A DNA stretch of 64,000 bases, taken from positions 15,029,848 through 15,093,847 of the forward strand of contig NW_026622986.1 in assembly GCF_023065955.2 (NCBI RefSeq), read 5' to 3'. Each line of letters opens with the position of its first letter. Position 1 is the first letter of the stretch. Source of the DNA: Ursus arctos (lineage: Eukaryota > Chordata > Mammalia > Carnivora > Ursidae). Under the pieces are notes generated by a model. The model was not told the DNA's origin. It was given only the letters and a program-made list of their open reading frames with translations, and ran no database searches. This document shows positions 47,970 through 60,780 of this stretch, piece by piece. A program made the position numbers and the translations under genes.

Positions 47970-48065
47970 GCCTTCATTCGTTCACTACATAAGCCTCCAC
48001 GGTGTGCCAGGTCCTATACCAGGAATGGGAGGTACAAGGGTAACCCTCTGGTCACCCGCTGTGTT
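47970..48065 (+). mobile_element. Old interspersed repeat, 5' part
   Basis: TTCATTCGTTCACTACATAA, GGTGTGCCAGGTCCTATACC. Same family as 60895. Confidence 0.4.
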
Positions 48066-48478
48066 CTAACCCCTCCAGCCGTTCCATAAACGACCCTGTT
48101 CTTTAGAAGTTAGCAATTCATACCTCACACCAGCTGACATTGTGTTTCAGACACAGCAGCGATTTCAAGACAAGTCTGCGTGTGTTCCTGGAAAAGCTTG
48201 AGCAAGCCCTCAGATGTCAGTAACTTTTTCCGTCCCGGACAAGACCCACGCTGCAATGTCCCTTCCTATGGAGTAGCTTTTCAAGGAGGTGACAAAGCAG
48301 ATGGTGACAGTTGCCTTGTGAGGACGAACAAGATAATAGAAAAATTATTCTCTATAGACAGTCTGGATGCTCTCTATTTTTGGACTAACTTGACTCTCAG
48401 ATTTCAGTGTCTTTGTTTTGAGTAAACACCAAATCTTTGCGTCGTTATCTGAAAATGATTGTAGCAACCATATCTTTT

Positions 48479-48675
48479 TTTTTTTTAAAGATTTTATTTA
48501 TTTATTCGACAGAGATAGAGACAGCCAGCGAGAGAGGGAACACAAGCAGGGGGAGTGGGAGAGGAAGAAGCAGGCTCATAGCGGAGGAGCCTGATGTGGG
48601 GCTCGATCCCACAACACTGGGATCACGCCCTGAGCCGAAGGCAGAAGCTTAACCGCTGTGCCACCCAGGCGCCCC
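48479..48675 (-). mobile_element. SINEC with 19-bp TSD
   Basis: TGTAGCAACCATATCTTTT (48460-48478) and TGTAGCAATCATATCTTTT (48676-48694) flank a full minus-strand copy, with one mismatch between the repeats. Confidence 0.96.
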
Positions 48676-49692
48676 TGTAGCAATCATATCTTTTCTTATT
48701 CCATCCTGATATTGAAAGGCAATGTGAGACTTTCTTAAGTCTTTAGCTAATTTATCTTCGAATAGTTATCCTTGAGAAACTATGGAGACCCTCTGAGAGT
48801 GCCTAACGGAGAATCTTGAAGCAAGGCTGAAAATTTCCAGGCAAACAAATAGCAATTTTATGCCAAATTCTGATTTAGAATGTTCTTTAAAGATTCATAA
48901 TTGTGGACCCACCTGTCTGAGCATCATGGAAGAACATGTTAGAGCAGTTAAGTCTGTTGCAAGTTGAATATGACAGAGTCTCGCTCCCTCAAGAGCCTGA
49001 CCGACAGCAGTCACTGGACTGAGGTTCTGCTCAGAGGCACTCATTCTCCACACAGTCTTATTAGGTTAGCATGTGATAGGGTAGTACTATTGAAGTGAGC
49101 ATCCCAAGGCATTTCTCTAAAAAAATGCCTTGAAGCATCTGTTGATGACTTCTGGAATTCAAACTGTGTTCAAATCATGAGTGTGTCCGATGCCGATTTC
49201 TACTACTGGGGCCATATTCATTTCCGGGGGATCTTACTGCCCTTTTCCATGGATAGCTAGAAACGTGTCTATGAAGAAGCTACAATGCAAAGTCACCAAA
49301 GAACTTGCAACAATGTCAATGGAACAATAATTTAATCTTAAAGGTTACTCAGCAATTAAGGCAGGAAGTGCATGAAAATGCTGTGAGAAACACTATTATT
49401 GAGTATGGGTACTGCACAACTGTAACTGAATTCTCTCTTACACTTAAGGTGAGCTGTCAGTTAATTAAACATCACGATGTCCATTCATTTTATAAGCCAG
49501 TATTAATCTGAATAATAGCAAAGTAGTAAGAGGAAAAACTTCAAGTTTAAATGCAAACCCCTAAATAAAATATTAGCAAAACCAACCTAGTAATGTGTGA
49601 AAAAATACATCATGACCAAGAAGAATTTATCTCAGGACTATAAGGACTAGACAGTCTAGTCCTAATATCGTCTGCAATAAGCAGTAAGTAAA

Positions 49693-49880
49693 GGGGCTCC
49701 CGGGTGGCTCAGTCCGTTAAGCACCCGACTCTTGATTTTGGCTCAGGTCATGATCTCATGTTTGTGGGATCAAGCCCCGTGTCAGGCTCTGTGCTGAGCC
49801 TGGAGTCTGCTTAAGTTTCTCTGTCTCCCTCTGCCCCTCCCCCTATTTGCGCTCTCTCTCTCTCTCTTTAGAAAGAAAAA
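49693..49880 (+). mobile_element. SINEC inserted in a degraded L1
   Basis: GGGGCTCCCGGGTGGCTCAG head and CTCTCTCTCTCTTTAG end. L1 ORF2-like sequence lies on both sides. Confidence 0.88.
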
Positions 49881-50086
49881 AAGAAATAAGTAGAGAGAAA
49901 CTATATGATAATCTTGATAGTGTCAGGAAAATGTTAAGAAAAATCCAAAACACATTCATAATTTAAAAAAAAAATAAGAATTAAAGAAAACTTTCTTAAC
50001 TTGGTGAAAGGTAGCCAACCAAAAACCTCAAAGGAGGGTAATGCTTAATGATGAAACATTAGGAGCATTCTCCTTAAAGTTAGATT

Positions 50087-50202
50087 TTTGGGGGCTCCTG
50101 GCTGGCTCAGTCGGTAGAGCATGCGAATCTTGATCTTGGGGTTGTAAGTTTGACCCCCATGTTGGGTGTAGAAATTACTCAAAAATAAAATCTTTAAACT
50201 CA
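50087..50202 (+). mobile_element. Short SINEC inserted in a degraded L1
   Basis: GGCTCCTGGCTGGCTCAGTC head, GTTGGGTGTAGAAATTACTC core, AAATAAAATCTTT tail. About 115 bp, older short type. Confidence 0.88.
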
Positions 50203-51808
50203 GATTTTTTGCTATTGCTGCATCTTAAGTCAGTCTGACTAGCACCATTAATACAAGAGAAAGAAAGAAAAGGCATATGGATTAGAAGGGATCATCAAAA
50301 CTTGTTATTTTCAGTGATCCAACAGAGAATCCACGGAAACCTGCAGACACTGTTCGAATCAATAAGGATTCAATAGGACTGAATGATGTAAGATCAATAT
50401 ATAGAATCAACAGCAACCCCAAATACTAGAAAAAAATTAGAGAATGCAGTTTAATAAAAACATAGAGCAACGATATGGCAATTTTGAAGAGCAACAGGGG
50501 GAGTACTTGCTCTCCCAACTATCAACACCATTAAAACTGTGGTTTTGGCACAGGGATAGAACAAACAGAACTCGGAACAAAACAGCCTAGCAAAAGACCC
50601 AGATTTTATGAAAGCTTGGTATATGACGGAAGGGGTGGTACAAGTCAGTGGAGAAATTACTGTTTAATACATAGTATCAGGAAGACCGGTTCTCCAAATG
50701 GAAAAAGTAAAAAAAACAAAACAAAAGAAACCCAAAACCTAACAAAAACCTTTCCTTACACCACAAGGAAAAGAAACTGCCAATGGACTAAAGACCTGTA
50801 TGTGAGAAGTTAAAACTATGAGATTTGAAAAACAAAACAAAACACGGTGCTGTGTCCCAGCACATCAGTATAGGGACTTTATAAAAGAAACAAAAACCAA
50901 AAGCCATAGCGAAAGATACTGCTTAATGACACCACATCACAATGAATATTTTTACTGTAGAAGACATTATCAACAAAGTAAAGAAGACAAACCACAGTCT
51001 GGGAGAAGTCATTTACAACTCACACGATCAGTATTCAGGATAACTAAAGAACTTTGTAAGTCAATAAGAAAATAGAAAACGGAATGGACAATAGTAGATA
51101 TCCAAAACTGGACCCAGACAGGCAACTCACAGAGGAAGAAGCACCAGCAGCCGATAATCATAAAAGTGCCCAGCCTCACTATTCATTATGGAAATAAAAA
51201 TGGAACGATGACATACTATTTTATTCCCAATGCGGAGGCAAAAGTCGGTAAGCCCAGCAACCTCAGGCATTGGCAAGGTCACGGAAACCGCAGTCTGTTC
51301 CTCAGTGCTGGTGGGACACCTGGTAAAGCTGAAGACGTGCCTCTCGTCCCCTGGCTATTTCTTTAAATTACCCATCACAGAGAAAAATCGCACACGCAAG
51401 CCCTTGTTCTAGGATGTTCGCTGCAACACCACTTCCCACCAATTTGTTCTCAGTGGTTTACTCATGCAGTGGACCAGTAAACAGCACCTACAATGAATGA
51501 GCTAGAACCACATCTATCAACATGGATCAATCTCAGAAACGTAGTTTGAGGGGATACGGAAAGTCACAAATGCTGCATGCAATATGTTCCCATTTACGTG
51601 AAGTTTTATAACACACAAAAATAATACATACTATTTATACATATACCAGTAGAAGCACCAAAACTCTCAGGACAGCCACACCCCCAACTTCAGCATGTAG
51701 TTAGCTCTGGCACAGAAGGAGGCGAAGGACAGGAGATGGAATTTTACGTTTTACTTCTTTAAAGATGGCAGAGGGCTGAAGCAATTACAGAAAAATAGTT
51801 TTCCTTTT

Positions 51809-51939
51809 GGAGGCACCTGGCTGGCTCAGCCGGAGGCACATGTGACTCTTGCTCTTGGGGTCATGAGTTTGAGCCCCACGTTGGGTGTAGAGATTACTAA
51901 ACACAGACAAACAAACAAACAAAAAAACTTAAAAAAAAA
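51809..51939 (+). mobile_element. Short SINEC with TSD
   Basis: AGTTTTCCTTTT at 51797-51808 and 51940-51951. Tail expanded with (ACAA)n before the poly-A. Confidence 0.92.
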
Positions 51940-51963
51940 AGTTTTCCTTTTAAAATTTGACAG

Positions 51964-52162
51964 ATACTGGCGTGGCGCAGTTGGTTAAGCATCAGACTCT
52001 TGGTTTGGGCTCAGCTCATGATCTCAGGGTTGTGAGATCGAACCCCGAGTTGGGCTCTGCGCTCAGCACAGAGCCTGCTTGAGATTCTCTCTCTCCCTCT
52101 CCTTCTACCCCTCCTGCATGTGCTCTCTTTCTCAAAAAAAATAAATGAATAAATCTTTTTAA
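51964..52162 (+). mobile_element. SINEC, altered 5' end, adjacent to the previous copy
   Basis: The body from GGCGCAGTTGGTTAAGCATC to AAATGAATAAATC is clear, but the usual GGGGCGCCTGGGTGG head is replaced by ATACTGGCGTGG. AAAATTTGACAGA and AAAATTTTGACAGA flank it. Confidence 0.88.
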
Positions 52163-52184
52163 AAATTTTGACAGAAACTTACAG

Positions 52185-52370
52185 AGCGCTTGCCTGCTGT
52201 GTGCCAGACCCCGACCTTTTCAAATATTAACTCCTTTAATCCTCTCAATGAGGTTGCTACTATAATTATCCCCATTTCACAGATGAGGAACACTGAGGCA
52301 AGAGAAGCAACTTGTGTGACTCCCTGTTAATGACCGTAACCATTGTACTATGCTGTCTCTCAGGTGTTAA
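52185..52370 (-). mobile_element. MIR SINE
   Basis: TATCCCCATTTCACAGATGA, GGAACACTGAGGCAAGAGAA, ACTCCTTTAATCCTCTCAAT. Confidence 0.88.
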
Positions 52371-52447
52371 GCAGGTGGGAATCTGTTTAATTTTGGTAAT
52401 GTCTCTAATATTACGTTTTCTGTCCTTTTCCATTCAAAAAAAACCTA

Positions 52448-52530
52448 AAATATATATGCGTATACATAGATGTGTGTGTATGTATACATAATATATATAC
52501 ACACACGTATATACATATATATATTTGAAA
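52448..52530. repeat. Compound (TA)/(TG)/(CA) microsatellite
   Basis: TATATATGCGTATACATAG, GTGTGTGTATG and ATACATATATATAT blocks in one 80-bp tract. Confidence 0.9.
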
Positions 52531-55500
52531 GAATGCCAAATAATGCTGTCTAAATAGGATCCTTTCCACAGAGCACCCAGGAGCTTACACCTGGGTGTAG
52601 TTATGGGAATTAGGAAAGTTTTCCTTGACTCGTGATAAAATAATGGATATAGAAATTCTATAGTACAAAAGGAAGAAGGAGATTTTCTTAAAGATAAGAA
52701 CAAAAATGTAAAAGATCGTAATCATGGTCTCAGAAAAAAATTAATTGACCTTTCAGGGATATGACAAATGCAACTTTTACAGTTTCCAATGCATGTTTTC
52801 ACAGAATCAGAAAGACTCCAGCTGTTATTCACGAGATGTATGCATCCTGCATTTTCTTCAATCATAGGCACAGAGATCATGGACACTTAGTAAGAAACCA
52901 TCGAGTTAATCTGAAATTTATTTTCTTCTCTGCTAAATGATTAATATTTTACATAATAATAATTATTATGGATGAATAAATGTATCTTTAGAAAAGTTTT
53001 CAGTATGAAATTCTAGTTTTTATGTTATCTACATGTAGATTAAAAAACCCACCAATGTATAGTGTTCATTTTATTATTCAGAATTTCTTTTATTTTCTAC
53101 TATTCTGTGAATATTATTTTGCTTGAAAAGGTAACAACCTGTTTGGTCCCCAAGCTGGGGGAGAAAGACATCGCAAGATGTTGGTTAGATGAGCCTCTTT
53201 TCTCCCCTCGTAGGCAAACCCCCGGATCACCAGGAATTTCCAGAGAGAACTTTCCAGGTAAATGGAAGCAGTGATGCTTCATTATACTCTGATATGCTAA
53301 CGGCAATAAAATAAAAACTGTCCTTTAATGACCAATGTCATCAACAAAAGCCGGAAGACCCAATCTCTAGGATCCCATTCCATATGGCAGACTCCCTCCT
53401 TTTTGAAACTCACGTTTAAAAAGTAGGAAATGGGGATGCTTGGACCCCAAAGAGCCTTCCCTTCCAGTGCCACCTCTTCCCCCATCTTTTCCCTTGCTGG
53501 CTCCCTTTCCCCAGCTGCACCCCTTGGTCTCCTGCCCAAGTCCAGGCTTCCACAGGGGCTCCCGTCCCCGGCAATGCTAGTCCCTGTCGGTCTGCGACAC
53601 TCATGAATTCACCCGCTCTCTTCCAGCTCAGGGAAATATTTTTGGGGAAAAATGACCATCAGACCATGAGCAAATGACTGGCCTTTGCCACCCTGAGGCC
53701 TCGGGGTGCATCCACTCCTGTCACTGGGCCCAAAAAAGGGAGCTGCCTCAGTCAGAGGGTGACCCTCTGGCCACAGGCGGCCATTGAGGGCTACTGAGGA
53801 ACGCTCCAATTTTCCTCCTTGCCCTTCGGCTCCCCGGTCCGCTGGAGAAGGCCGTGCAGGGCGTGTGGCCAACGAGGAGGGTGAGGCATGCAATGGGCAG
53901 AGCAGCTGTTCCTCTTCGGGGCCGCTTTTTCTCAGCTTCTTCTTAGGTGTCTGAGGGGGAGGCTCAGAATTCTTTTCCAGAAAGTGGTGAGAAAGAGCGT
54001 GTGGGCAGGTTGGGGGAATTCATATCTCACTGGCCTTCATTTGGAGCTCTTAAAAAAAAAAAAAAAAAGCCCCCAAACCCAGAATTGCTGTTTCTCCTTT
54101 GTGACCCCAAAACATAAGGCAATCCGCCCAGGGCCAACTCTCATGGGAATGATCACCTTCCTTGTGTCTGTGATCAGATTCCACGAAAGTGCTGGGCTGG
54201 TGTGCCCAAGTGCCCCCGGGCACGACACTGCAGGGCTTCTCCCCACTCCGACACAGGTGCACGCCCCCAAGTATGGAGGGGTGACGGAGGCACGGTTGTG
54301 TCCAGGGCACGTGGAGTGCACTCATTCCCGCGGGCTGGGTCATGGCTCTCGTTCGCACTGCGGAAACTAGGACGAGGCGGGGGCTGCTACGGGCTGGGGC
54401 TGGGGAGGGCCTTCTCCATGTCGTGATCTAGAAGCAGAGCTCTGGTGAGCATTTCTGGGAATTCTAAAATCAAATCTAGCTTTATCTGTGGTCACAAAGG
54501 GATATTATCAAAGTATGAGAATGGAACATTATTTTATCTCACCGTTTGCCAGCTTGATTTATAGCTTTAAAAATATTTAGACAGATGGTCTATGAGCCCC
54601 TCTGCTCCTGCCCCAGGTAGGCTTGGGGGTGACCCACGAAAGATGAGATGTGTTTCCCCAACACGGGCTTCGAAGCGAGGGACAGAACCTTCCTCACCTT
54701 CTGGCATTCAAGTCGTGCACTGTCCGCTCTATCAACAGGTGATTTTATATTAATTTTTTGAGAAGTCCTAATGGAAGCGGACACCTGAGTGCCCTCTACT
54801 GCTCTAGGGATTCAGTTACTTTATTTTTGGTTTTATGTTGGTTGGAAAGGCAGAGCCACGCTGAGCGGTTTTTAGCAGTTGCACATTTTATACATCAGTG
54901 AACTGCTTCGGGGTACTACTTAAGCTTTACATGTTTCCTGTTACTATTACATGCTAGTAATTCTGTTATTTGTTCACCACTGGATTCCTCTGGGATTTCA
55001 GTAGACTTTCCCAGGGCAGCTGTAAAGGTCCCCTCCGCCATGACAGGCCACAGACGTCCTGTGGACACTCCCAGACACATCCCACCAGGCTCTGGCCTCA
55101 AGTGGGCAGTGACGGAGCATGAGGCAGGGTGAGTCTGTCCCGAGGCTTGTCCCTGGCTTCCTGCCCACTCCTCCTCCCCATGTCTTCCCTGCTGCTCCAG
55201 AATCACTCCTCCTGTGTCCTCGGGTCCATGCCAGAGGGTGTGGATCTTCTGGAAGCCTCTGTCCTTGCCCCTCTACACGCCCTGCCCCCATGGAGAGCTC
55301 TGGAATGTCCTCTCAGCTCCGGCCAGAAGAATAAAGGGGTCCCCAACAGAGCTATTGCTTAGGAGAATCCAGAGAGATGGCAGTGTAAGGGCCCCAAACC
55401 TCCAAGGCCGGGGACGAGGGCTCGGGATCACTGCCGTGCATACAGGGTATGTGAGCAGGACAGAAACGGGACAGCGGTTGAGACTGGCCTATGGGTCAAG

Positions 55501-56734
55501 TGTTCTGACCTAGGTCCTTTGGTGGTACCTCCCCTGGTGGGGAAGAGGACTTTTCAAAGTTTTTGTCAGGCTTATCTCACTTTCCCCAGGCTCCTCTTAT
55601 ATGCCATTTCCTGCATTCAGAGCAAGTGGGAAAGGACAGAATTGCTGCTGGGTGCACAGGGATGTGGAGATGAGGCCACGCTCTTCCCCCGTGCCCCAGA
55701 GCTGCACCCCGACGCTGCCCAGCCCCCAGCACGCAGGGACTCTAAGGAAGGGCCTGGCACTGGGTGCTAGGGGCCATGATGGCCATCTCCAGGACGGGGA
55801 TCTAACAACCGAGCTTTCTAATTGCCCTCAGAAGACTCCAAGACTTTTTATTGTACCTTTACCTTCTGTTCCCCTCTGGGACTTTCTGAAGAGGCGTGGA
55901 GGAGACATCACACATGGCTACTTCCTCCTCCCCGTTTCCCTTTGAAGTTGCCAGTGCTGCCTGTTCAGAGCAGCTTCTGTTCTCAACCACAAGATCACAA
56001 CAAAGAACAAATGTCTGAGGGTGGCTAAAGCAGCTCGGGGAGTGGTGGGTGGGGACCGGCCACGGTGACAACGCGTCCCTGCTCAGATCCCTGTCCCCGG
56101 GGTCTCCGTGGTCACTGCCTGTAAAATAGCATCCCTGCTTCCAGATTTACCATGAAGAACCTTTCTCCCTCTCTCCCCACTTTCACAGGTAAGAGTCCCC
56201 CCTAAATGCCTCAAGAGCAAAATGACAGCTGTTTCCATGCCTACTAAAGGCGTCGGGAAAGAAGGCATGAGCCCCGTAGCACCTGTACCCCCTGATTAGC
56301 TGAGGAGTAAATCAAGCCAAGTCGCCGTCTTGGGCTGCCCTCCCCCTAACACGCACCGGACACACAGAACAGTCTGCGCACGCTAGAAGAAACCCAGAGC
56401 AGCATCACCAGCCCAAATTGCTACCACTTACAGGCATCCGTGCGTTCTCCTGGCTTTTCCTTCTGTGATAGCAAGTCAACAGATACGTAAACATTATGCT
56501 TTAAAACAAGCGTGACAAAAGGGAGAATAAGAGACTCTGTCACTTAGCCACAGCCTGAGTGATTCAAGCTACGTGGTGTGCTTCTCCGAGTTAAAACAAC
56601 TAAAAGCGGAGCAGACTGATCCTTAAGGGAAAACTATGGGAATAGAGAATGTTCAGGAAGCTCGGGGCCGTTTGAGATTTACAGAGCAGAAGCACGGTGC
56701 TCACTGCAGAAGCACGAGTACCATAAACGACAGA

Positions 56735-58300
56735 TTTCATTCCCTCGAGAAATATTTATGGGGTACCTGCCACCCTGTGTTCTGAAGGTTGGGGATTTAA
56801 CAGGAAGCTCAGAGGTCTTAGCTTCTACTGATGTACGAGAGACAATAAGTTCATAGACTGGGAAGGGTAGAGTGTGCCAAGAAATAGGGAGCAAAACAAA
56901 AGAGGGTGTGGGGGCAGAGAGCCGTGGGGGTGGGGGTGGGTGGATTGCTTTCTTATTCACAGTAGCTGGATGACCCGCTGGTAAGGTATTTGAAAGAAAT
57001 GTGGGAGCTGGTCTTGCAGATATCTGGGGTTAGAACAACCCTGGCAGAGGGAGCAGCAAGATTCCTTGAGGCAAGAGCATACCTGGTGTGTTCCAGGAAT
57101 AGCAACGGGCTAGTGTGTTTGCAGGAAAGACAGTGAGATGGGGAACGGGACGAGGGGAGATTAGAAAGGAAGCAAGTGGTCAGGCCGTGCGGACCCTTGC
57201 ACTCTCAGTGAGCTGGGAGGCCGACGGAGGGCTCCAAGCAGATGGGATTTACTTACCAGAGTTGCTGGGTTGAGAACTGAGTACCAGGGACAAGGACTAA
57301 CGTCAGGAGACCACAGGAATTCAAGGCAATAGGCCAGCAGCGAGATGGTGGCAGTTGGACCTGGGCAGAGTACTAGAGATGGTGAGAAGTGACTAGATAG
57401 CTGGATATATTTTGAAAGTAGAGTGAATAGGATTTCCTGACAGATTAGGTATGAAATGAGATCAAAAGAGGAGTCAAGGGGAGTGGCAACGTTTTGGCAT
57501 GAGCAACTAGAAGGAGGGGGATGGAATTTACGGAGATGGGAAGACGCTGGAAGGACTAGGTTTTGTTGGGGGGAACTAGAAGTTCACTTTTGGACCTGTT
57601 ATGGGGGAGATGTCAAATAGATGATGTCAAATATTAATGTGGACTTCAGGGAGAGGTTTGAGCCCAATGGGTCATTATCGTGGTTATGGGCTGAATATTT
57701 GTGTCCCCCCAAATTCATTTGTTTAAGTTCCAACCCCCAATGTGGTAGTATTTGGAAGTGGGCGCTTTGGAAGGTGATAAGGTTTATATGAGGACATGAG
57801 GGTGGGGCTCTTATGGTGGGATTAGCACCCTTCTAAGAAGAGACACCAAAGAGTTTGCCCTCTTTCTTTCTCCATGTGCAAGCACGAAGGAAAGGACATG
57901 TGAGGACATACAGGGAGGGTGGTCATTTGCCAGCCAGGAAGAAAGACCTTACCAGAACCTAACCATGCTGGCAGCTTGATCTTGGACAAGCCTGTCCAAG
58001 CTTGATCTTGGACAAGCTTTCAAGCTTCCAGAACTGTGAGGAAATAAATTTCCATCATTTAAGCCACCGAGTCTACAGTATTCTATTATGGCAGCCAAGC
58101 TAAGTCAATCATACAGGTGACATCGGGCACCGTGGGGCTAGGTCAGACCACCTAGAGCACTAGTATAATTGAGAACAGATGAAGCCTGGGGGCTGAGGCC
58201 AATGCTTACAGGTGAGAAAATGAGAAGGAACCAACACAGAAGACTTACGAGGGAAAGTCAGGGAGGAAGATTGCCGAGTGAGAAGTGAACCAGGGGACGT
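56735..58300 (+). mobile_element. Long old interspersed repeat, interrupted by a MaLR LTR
   Basis: From AAATATTTATGGGGTACCTG through GAGGCAAGAGCATACCTGGT, GTGTTCCAGGAATAGCAAC, CTGGATATATTTTGAAAG to about 57665; after the LTR (57684-58115) text such as GAAGCCTGGGGGCTGAGGCC continues. Repeat family unassigned, mammal-wide. Confidence 0.55.
57684..58115 (+). mobile_element. MaLR (MST/MLT1-type) LTR with internal duplication
   Basis: GGGCTGAATATTTGTGTCCC, CAACCCCCAATGTGGTAG, GGATTAGCACCCTTCTAAG, CTTCCAGAACTGTGAGG, AAATAAATTTCCATCATTTA, TATTCTATTATGGCAGCC in LTR order. No coding sequence. Confidence 0.85.
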
Positions 58301-59244
58301 ACATGCCTTAAGAACAGAAAGTGGTCCGACATGTCAGGCGCTGACAAACCAAGTAAAAGGAGGGCTCATTTCCCCCCGGGGTGGGGGGTGGGGGGTCCCT
58401 GGTGACCTTGACCAGAGCTGTTTCTATGGAGTGGTGGGACTGAAGGTCTGAATGGGTGGGTTCAAGAGAAACCTCAGGAGAGGAACTGGAGACAGTGCTT
58501 AAGAGACAACTCTTTCTGGTCATTTTGTCACAACAGAACAGTAGCCGGATGAGGATTTTGTCAAATACGGGGAGCTTAAGCTAAAGCATTGGGTAATCCA
58601 GTCTCAAAATAGTCCCAAATGATTGCTGAGGACTGACAAGCAAGTCAGATGAAACACAGCTCAAATGCCATCAGTAAGAATAGAAATATTTTTAGAAGGT
58701 TCAGATTTCCTTGACCAAGTGTTCTTGCGGTGTTCTTACAATCTGAATGGAAAATTCTAACAAACAAAAGATTGCACACGATCTTTCTTTTAGAATTCTG
58801 CAGACACAAATACATTTTGGTCCTAGTGATGTCTAGCAATCCAGCTCGAGCATGTTCCTTTGCAGACATTAGTAACTCACCCACTACAATGACTTCTCTG
58901 GCTTTATAAGCCACACTATGCATGAGCGGGACAGTCCTTCCATGGTCTCTGGTATGCTTGGCCAGAAGCAAAAGCAACAATTTCCATTAGCAACTTCCTA
59001 CTGATAGTATCTAGGCTCCAAATTCCAAAGAAACACTACAATGTTTCAATGTTCGCAGCTAGACTCAAGGAAACATACTAGTGTCTACTGAGATGTGAGA
59101 CATGTTGCAAATGAAAAAAAAAAATCACACTGGAGTTTAAATTTTCCATTGTTTTCTTTCTTTCTGCCAGAATAAGCTTGCCTAAGATTAGTGATGCTTG
59201 CAAATATAATGGAAAAAGGTTGTCCCAATTTAAGAAAATCGTGT

Positions 59245-59300
59245 GTGTATGTATGTATACGTGTATATGTGTATATATATGCATGTATATACATACGTTC
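59245..59300. repeat. TG/TA-rich microsatellite
   Basis: GTGTGTGTATGTATGTATAC grading into GTGTATATATATGCATG. Confidence 0.88.
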
Positions 59301-60526
59301 ACACACATACAATTTATACACCCACAATTTCTCATAATGGATAATTATTAGTATTATGAAAGAATTCACCAAGCATACTCTTTTTGAGCAGCAATTAGTA
59401 TCCAAATATGCACCTAGATCCACAATTATGAATTACTTCACCAAGGGTCTTGGGAATATAACTGCAACAAGGAGATAAACCAATAGATTTAAAAGCTAAC
59501 AGGTAAAGATTCAATAATAATTCAAAACAAGAAAACAGTCCTCAGAATCTCAAAACTAGTCTGCTTTCCTTGCTTTACAAAATACCCGTGCATTTGTTCC
59601 ATTGTTCCTTCGAAAGTGAGGCTGACCCATCTCTGTACCCCTCTGTGTCACTGGACATGGAGTAGGTCCTCAGTAGCACAAAACAGAAAATTTTTTGAAT
59701 GGAAAAATACTGATCAATTTGAAAGCAACTGCTTTGTCAGGAACAGATTTATTAATTAAGGTGTGGCCCATTTGACCACAATAGGTGGAATTTCAGCCCT
59801 CACTCAACCTGACATGCACATTTTGCTGATATCTTTACTGATTTCAGTTCTATCAGTATTGTTTTCAATGGGTGGTGCCCCTCTTACATGGTAAATTTAA
59901 AAGTAAACAAAGAGAGGGCGTTCACAGTGAGTCCTGTCTAGGTCAGAAGACATTTTAGAGTACCTCATTCACAAGACAGAAAAAGAAAACATGCACAAAG
60001 GACTTCGAGAAACAGATACTCTTGGTAGTTTGGAAAGGAAAAAGAGTTCTAATTTGCCAATAAAAGATGGAAGGAAGAGAAATGTGGCTGTTACGCTGAA
60101 AGACAAAATCTGGGGTTATCCAGTTTCTCATTCCTATGCCAAAGCTGCTGCTCTCGATGATCTCGGTCAAATCATTTAATTCTTTCAATTTGCTCATCTA
60201 AAACTCCTGTAAACCTGCAAGTCCTCCCATATCATCCAATTATTTTTGGTAATTTGACTTTTACTGAATTTAAGGGATGGAAACTTACATAAGTGACACA
60301 AAGTACTTCCAAATGGTAGACTCAAAGTTCCCTTCTCAACAGAGAGGCACACCTAAATAAACGTTATAGTAAACCGGGTGTTTTTACTGCTAAAGACCCG
60401 ACTCTCATTCATCACCTGGTGGACAGTGCAGGCAACTAGAAGAACCCCACTGGTGCGGGGTCTGGTCAAAGTTGGCCAGAAAAATGCAGAGTGACCTTGG
60501 TGGGTTACCCAACATTTTTTTTTTTT

Positions 60527-60780
60527 AAAGAACAGCTTTATTGGGGTAAAAGAACACACAATATATTATATGCATTTAAAACGTAGAAATTTCATCAGCT
60601 TTGATATACGCATATACCCATGAAACCATCACTGCAGTGAAGATACTGAGTATCCGCTTAACCCCCAAACGCTCCTGTGTGCCCTTGGTGGGCCTCATCA
60701 TTGCCGAAGCAACCACTGATCTGCTTTCTGTCGCTATAGAAATCTGTCTGGGATCTGACCCATTCTTTATAGGTATAAGT
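60527..60780 (-). mobile_element. L1-type 3' end, antisense
   Basis: AACAGCTTTATTGGGGTAAA, AAACCATCACTGCAGTGAAG, AACCACTGATCTGCTTTCTG, CGCTATAGAAATCTGTCTG match the reverse complement of old L1 3' sequence. Confidence 0.6.

Larger units (their letters stand above)
49535..51780 (+). pseudogene. Degraded L1 retrotransposon, ORF2 C-terminal part and 3' UTR
   Basis: Successive matches to the L1 ORF2 DNA consensus: CCCTAAATAAAATATTAGCA, ACATCATGACCAAGAAGAAT, AAGAAAGAAAAGGCATATGG, ATAAGGATTCAATAGGACTG, CAATGGACTAAAGACCTGTA, AGAAAATAGAAAACGG and TACATGAAGTTTTATAA-like 3' UTR. About 2 kb after removing two SINECs (49693, 50087). Frames are broken by stops and indels, so it cannot encode reverse transcriptase. 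Opposite strand to KIAA1217. Confidence 0.75.

Noticed and set aside
50616..51412. Several 60-85-codon plus-strand frames
   Set aside because: They are pieces of a degraded L1 ORF2 region with broken frames, not genes.
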